Shown: positions 1-7,900 of the stretch, piece by piece
How positions within the stretch are numbered: position 1 is the stretch's first letter
Layout of the letters: the number at the start of each line of letters is the position of its first letter
Source of the DNA: UBA6244 sp041582875
GTDB lineage: Bacteria > Bacteroidota > Bacteroidia > Bacteroidales > F082
DNA length: 35,332 nucleotides
NCBI GenBank assembly: GCA_041582875.1
Contig: JBFHGX010000027.1
Span: 1 to 35,332, forward strand
Reading direction: 5' to 3'
Translations under genes and position numbers: made by a program
Notes under the pieces: model-generated
Told to the model about the DNA's origin: nothing
Database searches by the model: none
Seen by the model: the letters and a program-made list of their open reading frames with translations, nothing else

Positions 1-1122
1 CACGTAACTGATGCGGACTTCATCCTTCCCCTTACCTTTGGTGGAATAGAAACCAGAAGCAGGTGCCAACATAACCGTTTGGTTTTCAAATGAAAAATCC
101 TCAAGAATCCATTGGCAGAATCGATCGGAATCGTCGATGGGAAGTTTAGCGACAACGTAAAATGCACCTTCAGGATTGGGACAATAAGCTCCGGGGATTT
201 TATTGATTCCGGTAACAACGGTATTGCGACGTGAGATGTATTCCTTAATCACGGAATCAAAATATTCGCTAGGAGTATCTACCGCAGCTTCAGAGGCTAT
301 TTGTCCGAGTGAGGGAGGACTTAAGCGAGCCTGAGCAAATTTCATGGCAGTTGCCATCAATTGTTTATTTTTTGAAGCCATCCAGCCTATACGCACACCA
401 CAAGCGCTGTAACGTTTAGAAACGGAGTCAATTAGAATTACGTTTTCCTCGATTTCATCTAAATACATACAGGAATAGTGCGTTTTTCCATCATAGGTAA
501 ACTCACGATAAACTTCATCAGCAATGAGGAAAAGACCATGTTTTTTTACAATATCGCGTAAAACTTCAAGCTCTTCTTTCGAATACAAATATCCTGTAGG
601 GTTATTTGGATTACATACAAGAATAGCTTTTGTTCGTTCGGTAATGTTTTTTTCAAATTCTTCGATGGGAGGCAATGCAAACCCACTTTCAATACTTGAA
701 AAAATAGGAACAACATTGATGCCTGCGTTGGTGGCAAATCCATTGTAGTTGGCATAAAATGGTTCAGGAATAATCACCTCATCGCCTGGATCCATAATGG
801 ATTGGAAAGCAAAAAGGAGAGCCTCTGAAGCTCCTGCACTGACAATGATTTCATCTGCTGTCAAATTGATGTTCACCGACTTGTAATATTCGGTTAACTT
901 ATTGCGTAGTGAAAGTGTACCTGCCGAATGACTATATGCCAGTACTTTTGTCGACATATTTTTAATGGCATTGAGAGCAACCTCCGGAGTTTCGATATCT
1001 GGTTGACCAATATTCAAGTGGTGAACATGTACGCCCCTTTTTTTCGCCTCTTCGGCAAAAGGAACCAGCTTACGTATCGGCGACTCAGGCATTTGTAGCC
1101 CTTTTTTCGAAATGTTTAACAT
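1..1122 (-). CDS. Pyridoxal-phosphate aminotransferase, class I/II (3' end outside window)
   Basis: Fold-type I PLP aminotransferase of the aspartate/aromatic group; transfers an amino group between an amino acid and a 2-oxo acid in the cytoplasm. The first 374 codons are present and the frame is still open at base 1, so roughly 20-30 C-terminal residues are missing compared with the usual ~400. Visible motifs are the NPNNPTG loop, the cofactor-binding Asp in IADEVYREF, and the Schiff-base lysine at about residue 236 in SVSKRYSACGVRIGW, which continues into the usual G-x-R-x-G. The start MLNISKKG is the first in-frame ATG; there is no Shine-Dalgarno, as expected for this phylum. It lies downstream of the DUF1573 gene but behind a terminator, so it is probably a separate unit. 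Substrate specificity cannot be read from the sequence. Confidence 0.93.
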   Translation of the reverse strand, partial: MLNISKKGLQMPESPIRKLVPFAEEAKKRGVHVHHLNIGQPDIETPEVALNAIKNMSTKVLAYSHSAGTLSLRNKLTEYYKSVNINLTADEIIVSAGASEALLFAFQSIMDPGDEVIIPEPFYANYNGFATNAGINVVPIFSSIESGFALPPIEEFEKNITERTKAILVCNPNNPTGYLYSKEELEVLRDIVKKHGLFLIADEVYREFTYDGKTHYSCMYLDEIEENVILIDSVSKRYSACGVRIGWMASKNKQLMATAMKFAQARLSPPSLGQIASEAAVDTPSEYFDSVIKEYISRRNTVVTGINKIPGAYCPNPEGAFYVVAKLPIDDSDRFCQWILEDFSFENQTVMLAPASGFYSTKGKGKDEVRISYV

Positions 1123-1150
1123 GATGCTAATTATTAATTGGTTTGATTCT

Positions 1151-1200
1151 AAAAGCAAAAAAGCCTTCACTGCAGGGCAATCCTGATTAAGTGAAGGCTT
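1151..1200 (-). terminator. Rho-independent terminator behind the DUF1573 gene
   Basis: An 11-bp perfect stem (1161-1171 with 1190-1200) closes an 18-nt loop. On the minus strand it is followed by a T-rich run (complement of 1151-1160). It sits 18 bp after the DUF1573 stop and separates that gene from the aminotransferase. Confidence 0.75.
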
Positions 1201-1218
1201 GTATTATGTAATCAATAT

Positions 1219-1671
1219 CTATTTATTGATGGGTGTAGCCCCTGCTCCGTTATCCTTTTCAGGAAGGGCTTCAGCAGGTTTTGGCTCAACTTTACCTTTA
1301 ATGCGCAACATAACATTGGCACTGGTGGCTGAGTTTGAATATACGGTTACTGTTTTATTAAATGGCCCAGCTTTATGGGTATTGTAGGTCACTTTAATGG
1401 TGTTGGTTTCGCCTGGAAGGATAGGCTCTTTAGGCCAAGAAGGAACTGTGCATCCACAAGATGAACGAGGTTTGCTTAAGATCAATGGCTCGTTGCCAGT
1501 GTTGGTAAATTCAAAATCATAAGCACCGTCTCCATCAACATAAATGGTGCCGTAGTCATGAACAGTTTCTTTGAAAGTAATTTCGGGACCATTGGCTTTT
1601 TTTGCTTCTTCTTGCGCAACAACAAATAAAACAGAAAACAACAGTGCAATCGCCAGAATAATTTTTTTCAT
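1219..1671 (-). CDS. DUF1573 domain exported protein
   Basis: A 150-residue protein of the DUF1573 family, common in Bacteroidota and of unknown function. The start at 1671 gives a clean signal peptide (MKKIILAIALLFSVLFVVAQ); a longer in-frame start at 1722 would put 17 basic residues before it and is unlikely. The mature part is one immunoglobulin-like beta domain with the family hallmarks: F-x-x-x-x-HDYGTI near the N-terminus, FTNTGNEPL, a SSCGCTVP cysteine motif, and LPGETNTIKVTYNT. The C-terminal ~20 residues are proline- and alanine-rich and look disordered. Predicted periplasmic or outer-membrane associated. It is monocistronic, with its own terminator. Confidence 0.88.
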   Translation of the reverse strand: MKKIILAIALLFSVLFVVAQEEAKKANGPEITFKETVHDYGTIYVDGDGAYDFEFTNTGNEPLILSKPRSSCGCTVPSWPKEPILPGETNTIKVTYNTHKAGPFNKTVTVYSNSATSANVMLRIKGKVEPKPAEALPEKDNGAGATPINK

Positions 1672-1762
1672 GGGTGTTAATTTTTTAAAGTTTAGAACTT
1701 TCAGACGTCGACGGGAAGTCACATTTGAATCCCAACCAACGGGTGATTTTTATTTACTTCGA

Positions 1763-1770
1763 CAAAAGTA
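1763..1770 (-). promoter_or_regulatory. Possible -7 element for the DUF1573 gene
   Basis: The minus strand reads TACTTTTG, matching TAnnTTTG, about 90 bp before the start codon. No convincing -33 TTG is seen. Confidence 0.35.
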
Positions 1771-1862
1771 GTAATTAATCACTTTTTATGCATAAAATGT
1801 GCCAAATTGTTTGCCTGTTTTGATTTATTAACATCAGGTGGTTACAGGCGCTTTAATAAAGA

Positions 1863-2660
1863 CTAGAGTTTTTCGCCGCATTTCTTGCAATAAAGTGCAT
1901 CGTCATCGTGATAGGTGAACTGGCAATTACTACATACTTGCGTGTTTTTACGCTCTTTAGCACGACTAATTTCGGAAGTGATTATTCCGGTAGGTACTGC
2001 AATAATTGCAAAACCTGTAATCATTAAGAAAGAGGCCAGAGTTTGTCCGGCAATGGTTTGTGGAGCAATATCTCCATATCCTACTGTGGTGATAGTTACG
2101 ATAGCCCAGTATACAGATTTTGGAATGCTCGTAAATCCGTTTTCAGGACCTTCAATCAAATACATCATCGCACCCATGATGACTACAATGATGATGACAA
2201 CTTCTAAAAAGACAACAATTTTTCTTCGGCTGTTTTTGGCTGCAAGCAAAAGCGAATCAGAGGCTCCAATATACCGGGCCAACTTGAGTACCCTAAAAAT
2301 GCGCAGAAGTCTTAGCATTCGAATGACCATCAGGTAGTGTGATCCGACAAAGAAAAGACTCAGATAAGTAGGTAGAATGGATAAAAAATCGATAACACCA
2401 TAAAAACTAAACATGTATTTTCGGGGGCTTTTTACAACCCAAATGCGGAGGGCATATTCCATGGTAAACATGATGGTTATTATCCATTCAATCAATAAAA
2501 ACCAAAAGCCATATTGTTCGTGAATCGACTGAACACTATTGAGCATAACTACAACTACACTTAATAGGATGGCGTAGAATAGTGCCAAATCAAACAATTT
2601 ACCACTTCGGGTATCAGCCTCAAAAATGATGGTATATATTTTTTGCTTGAGCTTTTTCAT
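1863..2660 (-). CDS. Voltage-gated K+ channel with C-terminal zinc ribbon
   Basis: A 265-residue inner-membrane protein with the ion-transport fold: four voltage-sensor helices, a pore helix and two pore-lining segments. S4 is visible as a regular arginine/lysine repeat (MVIRMLRLLRIFRVLKLARY). The K+ selectivity filter TVGYGD is at about residues 192-197, preceded by the pore helix segment SVYWAIVTITT. The cytoplasmic tail ends in CSNC...CKKC (residues ~243-262), a compact zinc-ribbon-like motif not present in classic KvAP-type channels. It is preceded by one of the best promoters in the window and appears to be transcribed alone. The potassium channel call is secure; the sensor role of the tail is inference. 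Confidence 0.92.
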   Translation of the reverse strand: MKKLKQKIYTIIFEADTRSGKLFDLALFYAILLSVVVVMLNSVQSIHEQYGFWFLLIEWIITIMFTMEYALRIWVVKSPRKYMFSFYGVIDFLSILPTYLSLFFVGSHYLMVIRMLRLLRIFRVLKLARYIGASDSLLLAAKNSRRKIVVFLEVVIIIVVIMGAMMYLIEGPENGFTSIPKSVYWAIVTITTVGYGDIAPQTIAGQTLASFLMITGFAIIAVPTGIITSEISRAKERKNTQVCSNCQFTYHDDDALYCKKCGEKL

Positions 2661-2705
2661 CAGGTTATTTACTAATCCTTATAACATCAATTTGTTGATT
2701 TAGGG

Positions 2706-2735
2706 CAAAGATAGGGTATCATGGGCAGAATCCAA
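2706..2735 (-). promoter_or_regulatory. Promoter of the K+ channel gene
   Basis: On the minus strand TTG (2733-2735), a 19-bp spacer and TATCTTTG (2706-2713) match the Bacteroidota TTG-N19-TAnnTTTG promoter. The predicted transcript starts near 2700, giving a ~40-nt leader. Confidence 0.6.
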
Positions 2736-2792
2736 AGTATGTTGAGACAAGTCAAATAGTGAAGAGTTTTCTTGTTATTGGGTAGTTCTTGA

Positions 2793-3590
2793 TTAGAATT
2801 TCTCATAAACACCCAACCCAAACAAGGCAAAATCATATTTTACCGGGTCATTGGAGTCAAGTTTTGTCAAGTTCTGCGTAAGCTCTTCAACTGCTTTCCA
2901 GTCGTTTTGCTTACGCTGAAGTATTCCTAATTTTAATCCTACTCTGGACACATGAACGTCCAAAGGACATTGAAGGGCACTGGTTGGGATATTTTTCCAA
3001 AGACCAAAATCGACTCCCTCTGTCTTGGGCCGCACCATCCAACGTAGGAACATGTTAATGCGCTTGGCTGCTGATCCGGAAAGTGGATTGGCCAAATGCT
3101 TTTCTGATCGGGCTAGGTGGGGATGGGCCAAAAGCGCTTGACGCAACGCCACGATCACCATTTTTACATTTTTATTTGTTGTCCATGCCTGGTTTGCAAT
3201 TTCTTCTAACCCGCCATGATGGACATAAATTTCTTTTAACCCTCCCACCAGGAAAAGTAAGTCAGAGGAATTGAAGGTGCGATAGACGAATTTCTCAAGT
3301 CGTATTAAATCCGTAGAGATGGCCTCGGTGACAAACTCAAAAGGGCTGTTGTCCATGAGGTTCATCAGGTGTTGCGCTTTTGAAATGATGGCAGGTCGTC
3401 TTCCCCAGGAAATAATGGCAGTAAGAAAACCTGCGATTTCAATATCTTCTTTTCGTTGAAATTGATGAGGGATACGAATAGGATCGTCGTGTATAAAAAC
3501 GGACTGTGCGTATTGTAAGTATTTTTGGTCTAGAAAATCTTTCAAAATTGTTTCCAAAATCAAATTGTTTAAAACGAGTACAAATAACAA
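2793..3590 (-). CDS. TIGR02757 / DUF2400 family protein
   Basis: A 265-residue conserved protein of the TIGR02757 family, known sporadically from Bacteroidota, spirochaetes and some Proteobacteria, function unassigned. Family features seen are DPIRIPHQF near the N-terminus, the AFLTAIISWGRR-like helix, and the segment CPLDVHVSRVGLKLGIL around residue 211. That last segment resembles the V/L-D-x-H-V-x-R-V stretch carrying the catalytic Asp in helix-hairpin-helix DNA glycosylases such as endonuclease III. No GVGxKTA hairpin or iron-sulphur cysteines are present. The first ATG is used, but the family usually begins near the LETILKDFLDQKYLQY segment, so a TTG start a dozen codons later is possible. 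The gene is divergent from the haem-binding pair, 41 bp away. Confidence 0.85.
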   Translation of the reverse strand: MLFVLVLNNLILETILKDFLDQKYLQYAQSVFIHDDPIRIPHQFQRKEDIEIAGFLTAIISWGRRPAIISKAQHLMNLMDNSPFEFVTEAISTDLIRLEKFVYRTFNSSDLLFLVGGLKEIYVHHGGLEEIANQAWTTNKNVKMVIVALRQALLAHPHLARSEKHLANPLSGSAAKRINMFLRWMVRPKTEGVDFGLWKNIPTSALQCPLDVHVSRVGLKLGILQRKQNDWKAVEELTQNLTKLDSNDPVKYDFALFGLGVYEKF

Positions 3591-3597
3591 AAGTTTT

Positions 3598-3605
3598 TAC
3601 CTTTG
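3598..3605 (+). promoter_or_regulatory. Possible -7 element of the haem-binding pair
   Basis: TACCTTTG fits TAnnTTTG and lies 27 bp before the ATG at 3632. No -33 TTG is found at the usual spacing. Confidence 0.4.
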
Positions 3606-3631
3606 TACAAGTATCTATAAAAATAAATAAC

Positions 3632-4033
3632 ATGAAAAAGTACTATTTAATTGTGTTGGCTGTGCTTACCGGATTTTTGTTTATCAGGGCTAGTCTTGTT
3701 CAAAGTCCCAGTGAAATAAACAAAAACCCGCAAGTTAGTGGTTTTGAAATTCCTCAGGATGTTCAAATTGTAATCGATAATTCCTGTTATGGTTGTCACA
3801 ACTCAGATTCCAGAAACGAAAAAGGCAAGAAGAAGCTTGAATTTGATAAACTAGGAGAGCTTTCAAAAGCTAAACTTGCCGGTAAACTCACCAGTATTTC
3901 AGAAGTAATTACCGATGGCGACATGCCTCCAAAAAAAGTTCTGGTCGATCATCCTGAAATGGCACTTACCGAAGAAACTGCTAAAACACTTTCGGATTGG
4001 GCTACTATGGTTTCCAATCGATTGATGGAGTAG
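3632..4033 (+). CDS. Small c-type haem-binding domain protein (copy 1)
   Basis: A 133-residue exported or membrane-anchored protein. The start at 3632 puts the hydrophobic segment MKKYYLIVLAVLTGFLF right at the N-terminus; the frame is open further upstream but that would cross into the neighbouring gene and the promoter. One CxxCH haem-attachment motif (C52-Y-G-C55-H56) follows the segment EIPQDVQIVIDNS. A conserved methionine in DGDMPPKK is a candidate sixth haem ligand. This arrangement resembles the Haem_bd family of Bacteroidota. It is followed after 2 bp by a paralogue, so the two are surely co-transcribed. A role in periplasmic electron transfer is inferred only from the motif. Confidence 0.82.
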   Translation: MKKYYLIVLAVLTGFLFIRASLVQSPSEINKNPQVSGFEIPQDVQIVIDNSCYGCHNSDSRNEKGKKKLEFDKLGELSKAKLAGKLTSISEVITDGDMPPKKVLVDHPEMALTEETAKTLSDWATMVSNRLME

Positions 4034-4035
4034 TT

Positions 4036-4428
4036 ATGAAAAAGAGTATGTTGTATTTAATTGCAATCCCGGCTTTGGTGCTGGGATTTGCTTTTCAATC
4101 TCCTGAGGTTCAAAAAGGAGATGATGTCCCTGGGATTGAAATTCCACAGGATGTTCAAAGCGTTTTTGATAAATCATGTATGCCCTGTCATAGCGATGAT
4201 GCAAAGAATTTCAAGGCTAGATCCAGATTGAATTTTGATAAACTTTATACGTTAAATCGTGCAAAGTTGGTGAACAAACTAGTGAAAATTTCGGATGAGA
4301 TCAACGAAGGTTCCATGCCTAAGAAAAATTTTATGAAAAAGCATCCCGAATCGGTGCTTAGTGCGGACGAGAAAACATTGGTTACCGATTGGGCAGATGC
4401 TCAAGCAGATCAATTGGTTGGGGAATAG
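4036..4428 (+). CDS. Small c-type haem-binding domain protein (copy 2)
   Basis: A 130-residue paralogue of the preceding gene, with its own hydrophobic leader (MKKSMLYLIAIPALVLGFAF) and CxxCH motif (C48-M-P-C51-H52). The two align along their whole mature length: IEIPQDVQSVFDKSC, LNFDKL, AKLVNKL, EGSMPKKN, HPESVL and a C-terminal TDWAD helix each have a counterpart in copy 1. The start at 4036 lies 2 bp after the stop of copy 1, which implies translational coupling; an earlier in-frame ATG at 3997 falls inside copy 1. A strong terminator follows at 4493. Tandem duplication with divergence suggests two partners in one redox relay or a haem-protein heterodimer, which is inference. Confidence 0.82.
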   Translation: MKKSMLYLIAIPALVLGFAFQSPEVQKGDDVPGIEIPQDVQSVFDKSCMPCHSDDAKNFKARSRLNFDKLYTLNRAKLVNKLVKISDEINEGSMPKKNFMKKHPESVLSADEKTLVTDWADAQADQLVGE

Positions 4429-4492
4429 TAAACCAATTGATATTATGGTTTAAAATCCATTACTTAAGATCATTTGTAATTGAATGATTATA

Positions 4493-4530
4493 AAAAAAAC
4501 GGGTCTTTCCTTCGAAAGACCCGTTTTTTT
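4493..4530. terminator. Bidirectional terminator between haem-binding pair and rho
   Basis: A 17-bp perfect stem (4493-4509 with 4514-4530) with a CTTC tetraloop, GC-rich in the middle and flanked by an A run on one side and a T run on the other. It can therefore stop transcription from both converging units. Confidence 0.9.
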
Positions 4531-4550
4531 ATTTGCAATAATCCATTGGA

Positions 4551-6494
4551 TTAGCTGTTCATCGAAATCAAAAATTCTTGATTCGACTGTGTAAATTTGA
4601 TTCGGTCTTTCAAAAACTCCATGGCCTCTACAGGGTTCATGTCTGACAGGTGATTTCTTAATACCCAAATACGTTGTAACATTTCTTTATCCATGAGTAA
4701 ATCTTCACGACGTGTGCTTGATGCAACAATGTCGATGGCAGGATAAATACGTTTGTTGGCAAGCTTGCGGTCGAGTTGTAGTTCCATGTTACCCGTACCT
4801 TTAAACTCCTCAAAAATTACTTCATCCATTTTTGAACCTGTATCAATTAGGGCTGTGGCGAGGATGGTTAATGAACCTCCATTTTCAATTTGACGGGCAG
4901 CACCAAAGAATCTCTTTGGTTTTTGAAGTGCATTGGCTTCAACACCACCTGATAATACCTTTCCGGATGCGGGAGAAACGGTATTGTAGGCTCTGGCTAA
5001 ACGAGTAATTGAGTCGAGCAAAATAACCACATCGTGACCGCATTCAGTAAGTCTTTTTGCTTTCTCTAGTATGAGATTCGCAATTTTTACATGCTTTTCT
5101 GCGGGTTCGTCAAAGGTGGATGCAATTACCTCGGCATTTACGTTTCTCGCCATGTCAGTAACTTCCTCCGGACGTTCATCAATCAATAATACGATTAAAT
5201 AAACTTCAGGGTGATTGGCGGCAATGGCATTGGCAATTTCCTTGAGTAATACCGTTTTACCTGTTTTAGGTTGAGAAACAATTAAGCCTCGTTGACCTTT
5301 CCCAATAGGAGCAAACATATCCATCAAACGAGTGGAAATACTTTCTTGTGCGTGACCAGTTAATATGAATTTCTCTTCCGGAAAAAGAGGAGTTAAGAAG
5401 TCAAAAGGAACACGATCGCGTACTTCATCTGGAAAGCGCCCGTTTATTTTTGACACCTTAATTAAAGGAAAATATTTCTCTGATTCTTTTGGAGGTCTCA
5501 CAGTTCCATCAACTGTGTCACCTGTTTTCAGTCCGAAAAGCTTTATTTGAGATTGAGATACATAAATATCATCGGGTGAATTGAGGTAGTTGTAATCTGA
5601 AGAACGCAAAAAACCATAGCCGTCAGGCATAATTTCGAGAACTCCCGTAGCCGGAATCATACCCTCAAATTCAAATGCAAATTCCGGACGTTTAGGCTGT
5701 TGGGGTTGCGAATGTGACTGTGAAGGTTGGTTGGGATAGTCAGGTTTTCTGTATGGTTTTGTGTTTTTATTGTCATCCATGCGAGGTCTTTGCTCAATAG
5801 GACGTCTTACGTCTCTGTTTTCAGCAGAAGGAGTGACTGCCTTGCTTTCTTCAGTGGAGGCAGTTGGGGTTGGTGCCATAGAAGTGGTTGATACAATGGG
5901 AGTTGGTTTTCTCTCAATGCGCTCACGTTTTCTGTGGCGGGCACTCTCGTTAGAAGTAGGCTTAACTTCATGTTTGACAGGAATGGCTTCTTCTGACTTT
6001 TTTGGTATAGTTTCCTCTGGTGATTTTTCACTGGTAGGGGAAGTTTTCACTGGTTTATCCTCTCTAGGGTTATCCCCAGCTACTCTTTCTGGTTTAACTT
6101 CTGCTTTAGGCTTCTCGTCAGTAACCGGACGTTCTACTATTTTCTCTACCTTTTTGTCATCAGAAACTGGTGGCTTTGCTTGTTGTTTGGGTTTGTCTTC
6201 CACTTTATTGGTGTTATTAGTTTTCTCTTCGGGTGCTTTGCTCTTGGGCTTCACCTCTTTGCTACCTTTCTTCTCGTCGTTTTTAACAGCCTTACGGGGT
6301 CTGCCACGATGTTTAATTTCAACTTTCTTTTCAAGCTGAAGTGTTTCGGGTGAGGGGTTTAATGCCTGATAATCCAGGATTTTATAAATGAGATCCTTTT
6401 TTAATAGCTTATCTGTTTTTGGAATCTTGAATTCCTCGGCAATTTGCCTAAGCTCGGCGACTAGTTTGCCATTAAGTTCCACAATATCGTACAT
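4551..6494 (-). CDS. rho: Transcription termination factor Rho
   Basis: Hexameric RNA-dependent ATPase that ends transcription. The product is 647 residues, against ~420 in E. coli. The N-terminal Rho_N helices (about 1-50) are followed by a low-complexity K/P/E/S/T-rich insert (about 55-270). Then come the cold-shock-like RNA-binding domain (GVLEIMPDGYGFLRS) and the ATPase core. Walker A is QPKTGKT with lysine 413, Walker B is VVILLDSITRLARAYN, and the Q-loop/secondary RNA site follows in SGGVEANALQKPKRFFGAAR. The C-terminus VEAMEFLKDRIKFTQSNQEFL is typical. The start MYDIVELNGKL at 6494 was chosen because Rho_N begins there; an ATG 54 bp upstream adds an unrelated tail. Long inserts of this kind are known in Bacteroidota and actinobacterial Rho proteins. 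Confidence 0.97.
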   Translation of the reverse strand: MYDIVELNGKLVAELRQIAEEFKIPKTDKLLKKDLIYKILDYQALNPSPETLQLEKKVEIKHRGRPRKAVKNDEKKGSKEVKPKSKAPEEKTNNTNKVEDKPKQQAKPPVSDDKKVEKIVERPVTDEKPKAEVKPERVAGDNPREDKPVKTSPTSEKSPEETIPKKSEEAIPVKHEVKPTSNESARHRKRERIERKPTPIVSTTSMAPTPTASTEESKAVTPSAENRDVRRPIEQRPRMDDNKNTKPYRKPDYPNQPSQSHSQPQQPKRPEFAFEFEGMIPATGVLEIMPDGYGFLRSSDYNYLNSPDDIYVSQSQIKLFGLKTGDTVDGTVRPPKESEKYFPLIKVSKINGRFPDEVRDRVPFDFLTPLFPEEKFILTGHAQESISTRLMDMFAPIGKGQRGLIVSQPKTGKTVLLKEIANAIAANHPEVYLIVLLIDERPEEVTDMARNVNAEVIASTFDEPAEKHVKIANLILEKAKRLTECGHDVVILLDSITRLARAYNTVSPASGKVLSGGVEANALQKPKRFFGAARQIENGGSLTILATALIDTGSKMDEVIFEEFKGTGNMELQLDRKLANKRIYPAIDIVASSTRREDLLMDKEMLQRIWVLRNHLSDMNPVEAMEFLKDRIKFTQSNQEFLISMNS

Positions 6495-6872
6495 ATAAGG
6501 GGATTTTGTAATACGCCCAAACTCGATTAAGTTTGGTATAATAAACAATTGATTTAATTAGTTTGGAATATAAAGGTCCTTTTTCCTTGGTCCCTAGATC
6601 GGCGAAAATAATATAAAAACCATCATCATCGAATGTTAGGTGGTTTTTTTTTAATTTTTAGCTCAATTTAAACTCAATTTATATAGGAAAAACGGTTTTA
6701 ATCCCGATTATTTTTTATTTATACTCAATATTTCACTCCTTGGAGTAATTCCTTAACATATATGATTGACGCGCATTGCATTGATTTTGAAATAGTATTG
6801 TCAAAATTATTGATATAGGGAATTTATTTGGGTTGTGATATTGAATTATTTTGAAATTTTATGTGCTGTCGG
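6495..6872. other. Long AT-rich intergenic region upstream of rho
   Basis: No gene is seen here. A minus-strand TAATTTTG (6802-6809) fits a -7 element and would give rho a leader of about 300 nt. It overlaps an inverted repeat, ATTTTGA/TCAAAAT (6784-6790 and 6801-6807). The leader holds a run of T residues at 6642-6652 but no clear terminator hairpin. Rho is autoregulated by attenuation in other bacteria; a long leader would fit, but nothing here proves it. Confidence 0.4.
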
Positions 6873-6903
6873 TTAGACAAGCAAGGGTTAATGATTATTT
6901 TTG
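6873..6903 (+). promoter_or_regulatory. Probable promoter of the DUF4293 gene
   Basis: TATTTTTG (6896-6903) matches the -7 consensus, with TTA in place of TTG 20 bp upstream (6873-6875). The element overlaps the upstream TTG codon at 6901, which argues for the ATG at 6928 as the true start. Confidence 0.45.
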
Positions 6904-6927
6904 TGGCTCAAATTTACAAATAATTTT

Positions 6928-7398
6928 ATGATACAGCGTAAGCAATCTGTTTTTTTATTTCTTGCAGTTATTTTTTTATCGGGACTGGCATTTTTACCCT
7001 TAGCTACATTTTTAGGTGACAAAAATTCTTTGGTTTTATATGTCTATCAATTGGTGAGTATGGTGCCTGACATGCAAGCTCCTTTTGAGAGTATATTTCT
7101 GCTTCCCTTGTTATCATTGGTTGTAATTCCGGCCTTCATTTCTCTGGTAACCATTTTCATGTTCAAAAATCGAAAACGACAGGTCACTATGATTCGGCTT
7201 AGTATCTTTTTGTTGGTTGTTGAAATCGGTTTGTTTTTTCTGTATTATGTTAATTCACTAGAGGATGCTACTGGTGGAGTGATTTCTCCTGAACTTGGAG
7301 TTTACCTTATTCCCATAGCATTATTGTTTTTGTTTCTCGCTTTGCGGGGGGTTATTGCTGATGAACGGTTAATACGTTCATCTGAGCGGTTGCGCTAG
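6928..7398 (+). CDS. DUF4293 integral membrane protein
   Basis: A 156-residue protein of the DUF4293 family, known almost only from Bacteroidota and of unknown function. It starts with the family signature MIQRKQSVFLFLAV, which also fixes the start codon. Four membrane segments can be seen at about residues 8-28, 55-80, 87-107 and 120-143. A short basic loop (FKNRKRQV) follows the second, and the C-terminus is charged and cytoplasmic. The gene is divergent from rho, a neighbourhood I recall for this family in other Bacteroidota. It ends only 5 bp from the converging metallophosphoesterase gene, with no room for a terminator. Confidence 0.86.
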   Translation: MIQRKQSVFLFLAVIFLSGLAFLPLATFLGDKNSLVLYVYQLVSMVPDMQAPFESIFLLPLLSLVVIPAFISLVTIFMFKNRKRQVTMIRLSIFLLVVEIGLFFLYYVNSLEDATGGVISPELGVYLIPIALLFLFLALRGVIADERLIRSSERLR

Positions 7399-7403
7399 TG
7401 TTG

Positions 7404-7898
7404 TCATTTGCGGCTCAATTCTAATACCTCCAGATCCCGGATCTGATCTCCATCGATAATAAATTTAACTGCAGTAATCATCTGGTGAAAACCAACGTTT
7501 CCTGCTGCGCCAGGGTTAATGTACAAGAGCTTATTTTTTTTGTCATACATTATCTTTAGGATATGTGAATGACCTGCGATGAGTAATTTGGGTTGATGCT
7601 GTTTAATGATAGACATGGCTTGCGGTCTATATCTGCCAGGATAGCCTCCAATATGAAGCATCGCCACTTTTACATTCTCACAATAAAACACCTCGGTCTC
7701 GTTACATGCTGTTTTTATCTTGTGATCATCGATGTTGCCGTAAACAGCGGTTAAAGGTTTAAAAGCTTCCAGTTTTTCTAGTGTTTCAATATTGCCGATA
7801 TCACCTGCATGCCAAATTAGATTACAATCTGTAAAAAAAGAAAACACCCGCGGGATAAGCATCCCGTGGGTGTCTGATAAAAGTCCTATTTTTTTCAC
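7404..7898 (-). CDS. MJ0936/YfcE-type metallophosphoesterase
   Basis: A 164-residue cytoplasmic phosphodiesterase-like enzyme with a two-metal calcineurin fold. All metal-binding blocks are present in order: LLSDTHG (D-x-H), WHAGDIG (GD), VYGNIDD (GN-D), MLHIGG (H) and IAGHSH (GHxH). Small members of this family hydrolyse phosphodiesters such as bis-p-nitrophenyl phosphate in vitro, but physiological substrates are mostly unknown. The start MKKIGLL is unambiguous. It lies 2 bp downstream of the DUF3078 gene on the same strand, so the two are an operon. Its 3' end faces the DUF4293 gene. Confidence 0.9.
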   Translation of the reverse strand: MKKIGLLSDTHGMLIPRVFSFFTDCNLIWHAGDIGNIETLEKLEAFKPLTAVYGNIDDHKIKTACNETEVFYCENVKVAMLHIGGYPGRYRPQAMSIIKQHQPKLLIAGHSHILKIMYDKKNKLLYINPGAAGNVGFHQMITAVKFIIDGDQIRDLEVLELSRK

Positions 7899-7900
7899 AA

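Noticed and set aside
5761..6339. 192-codon reading frame antisense to rho
   Set aside because: It mirrors the low-complexity insert of Rho; its Ser/Leu/Gly-rich product is a by-product of the K/P/E/T codons on the other strand.
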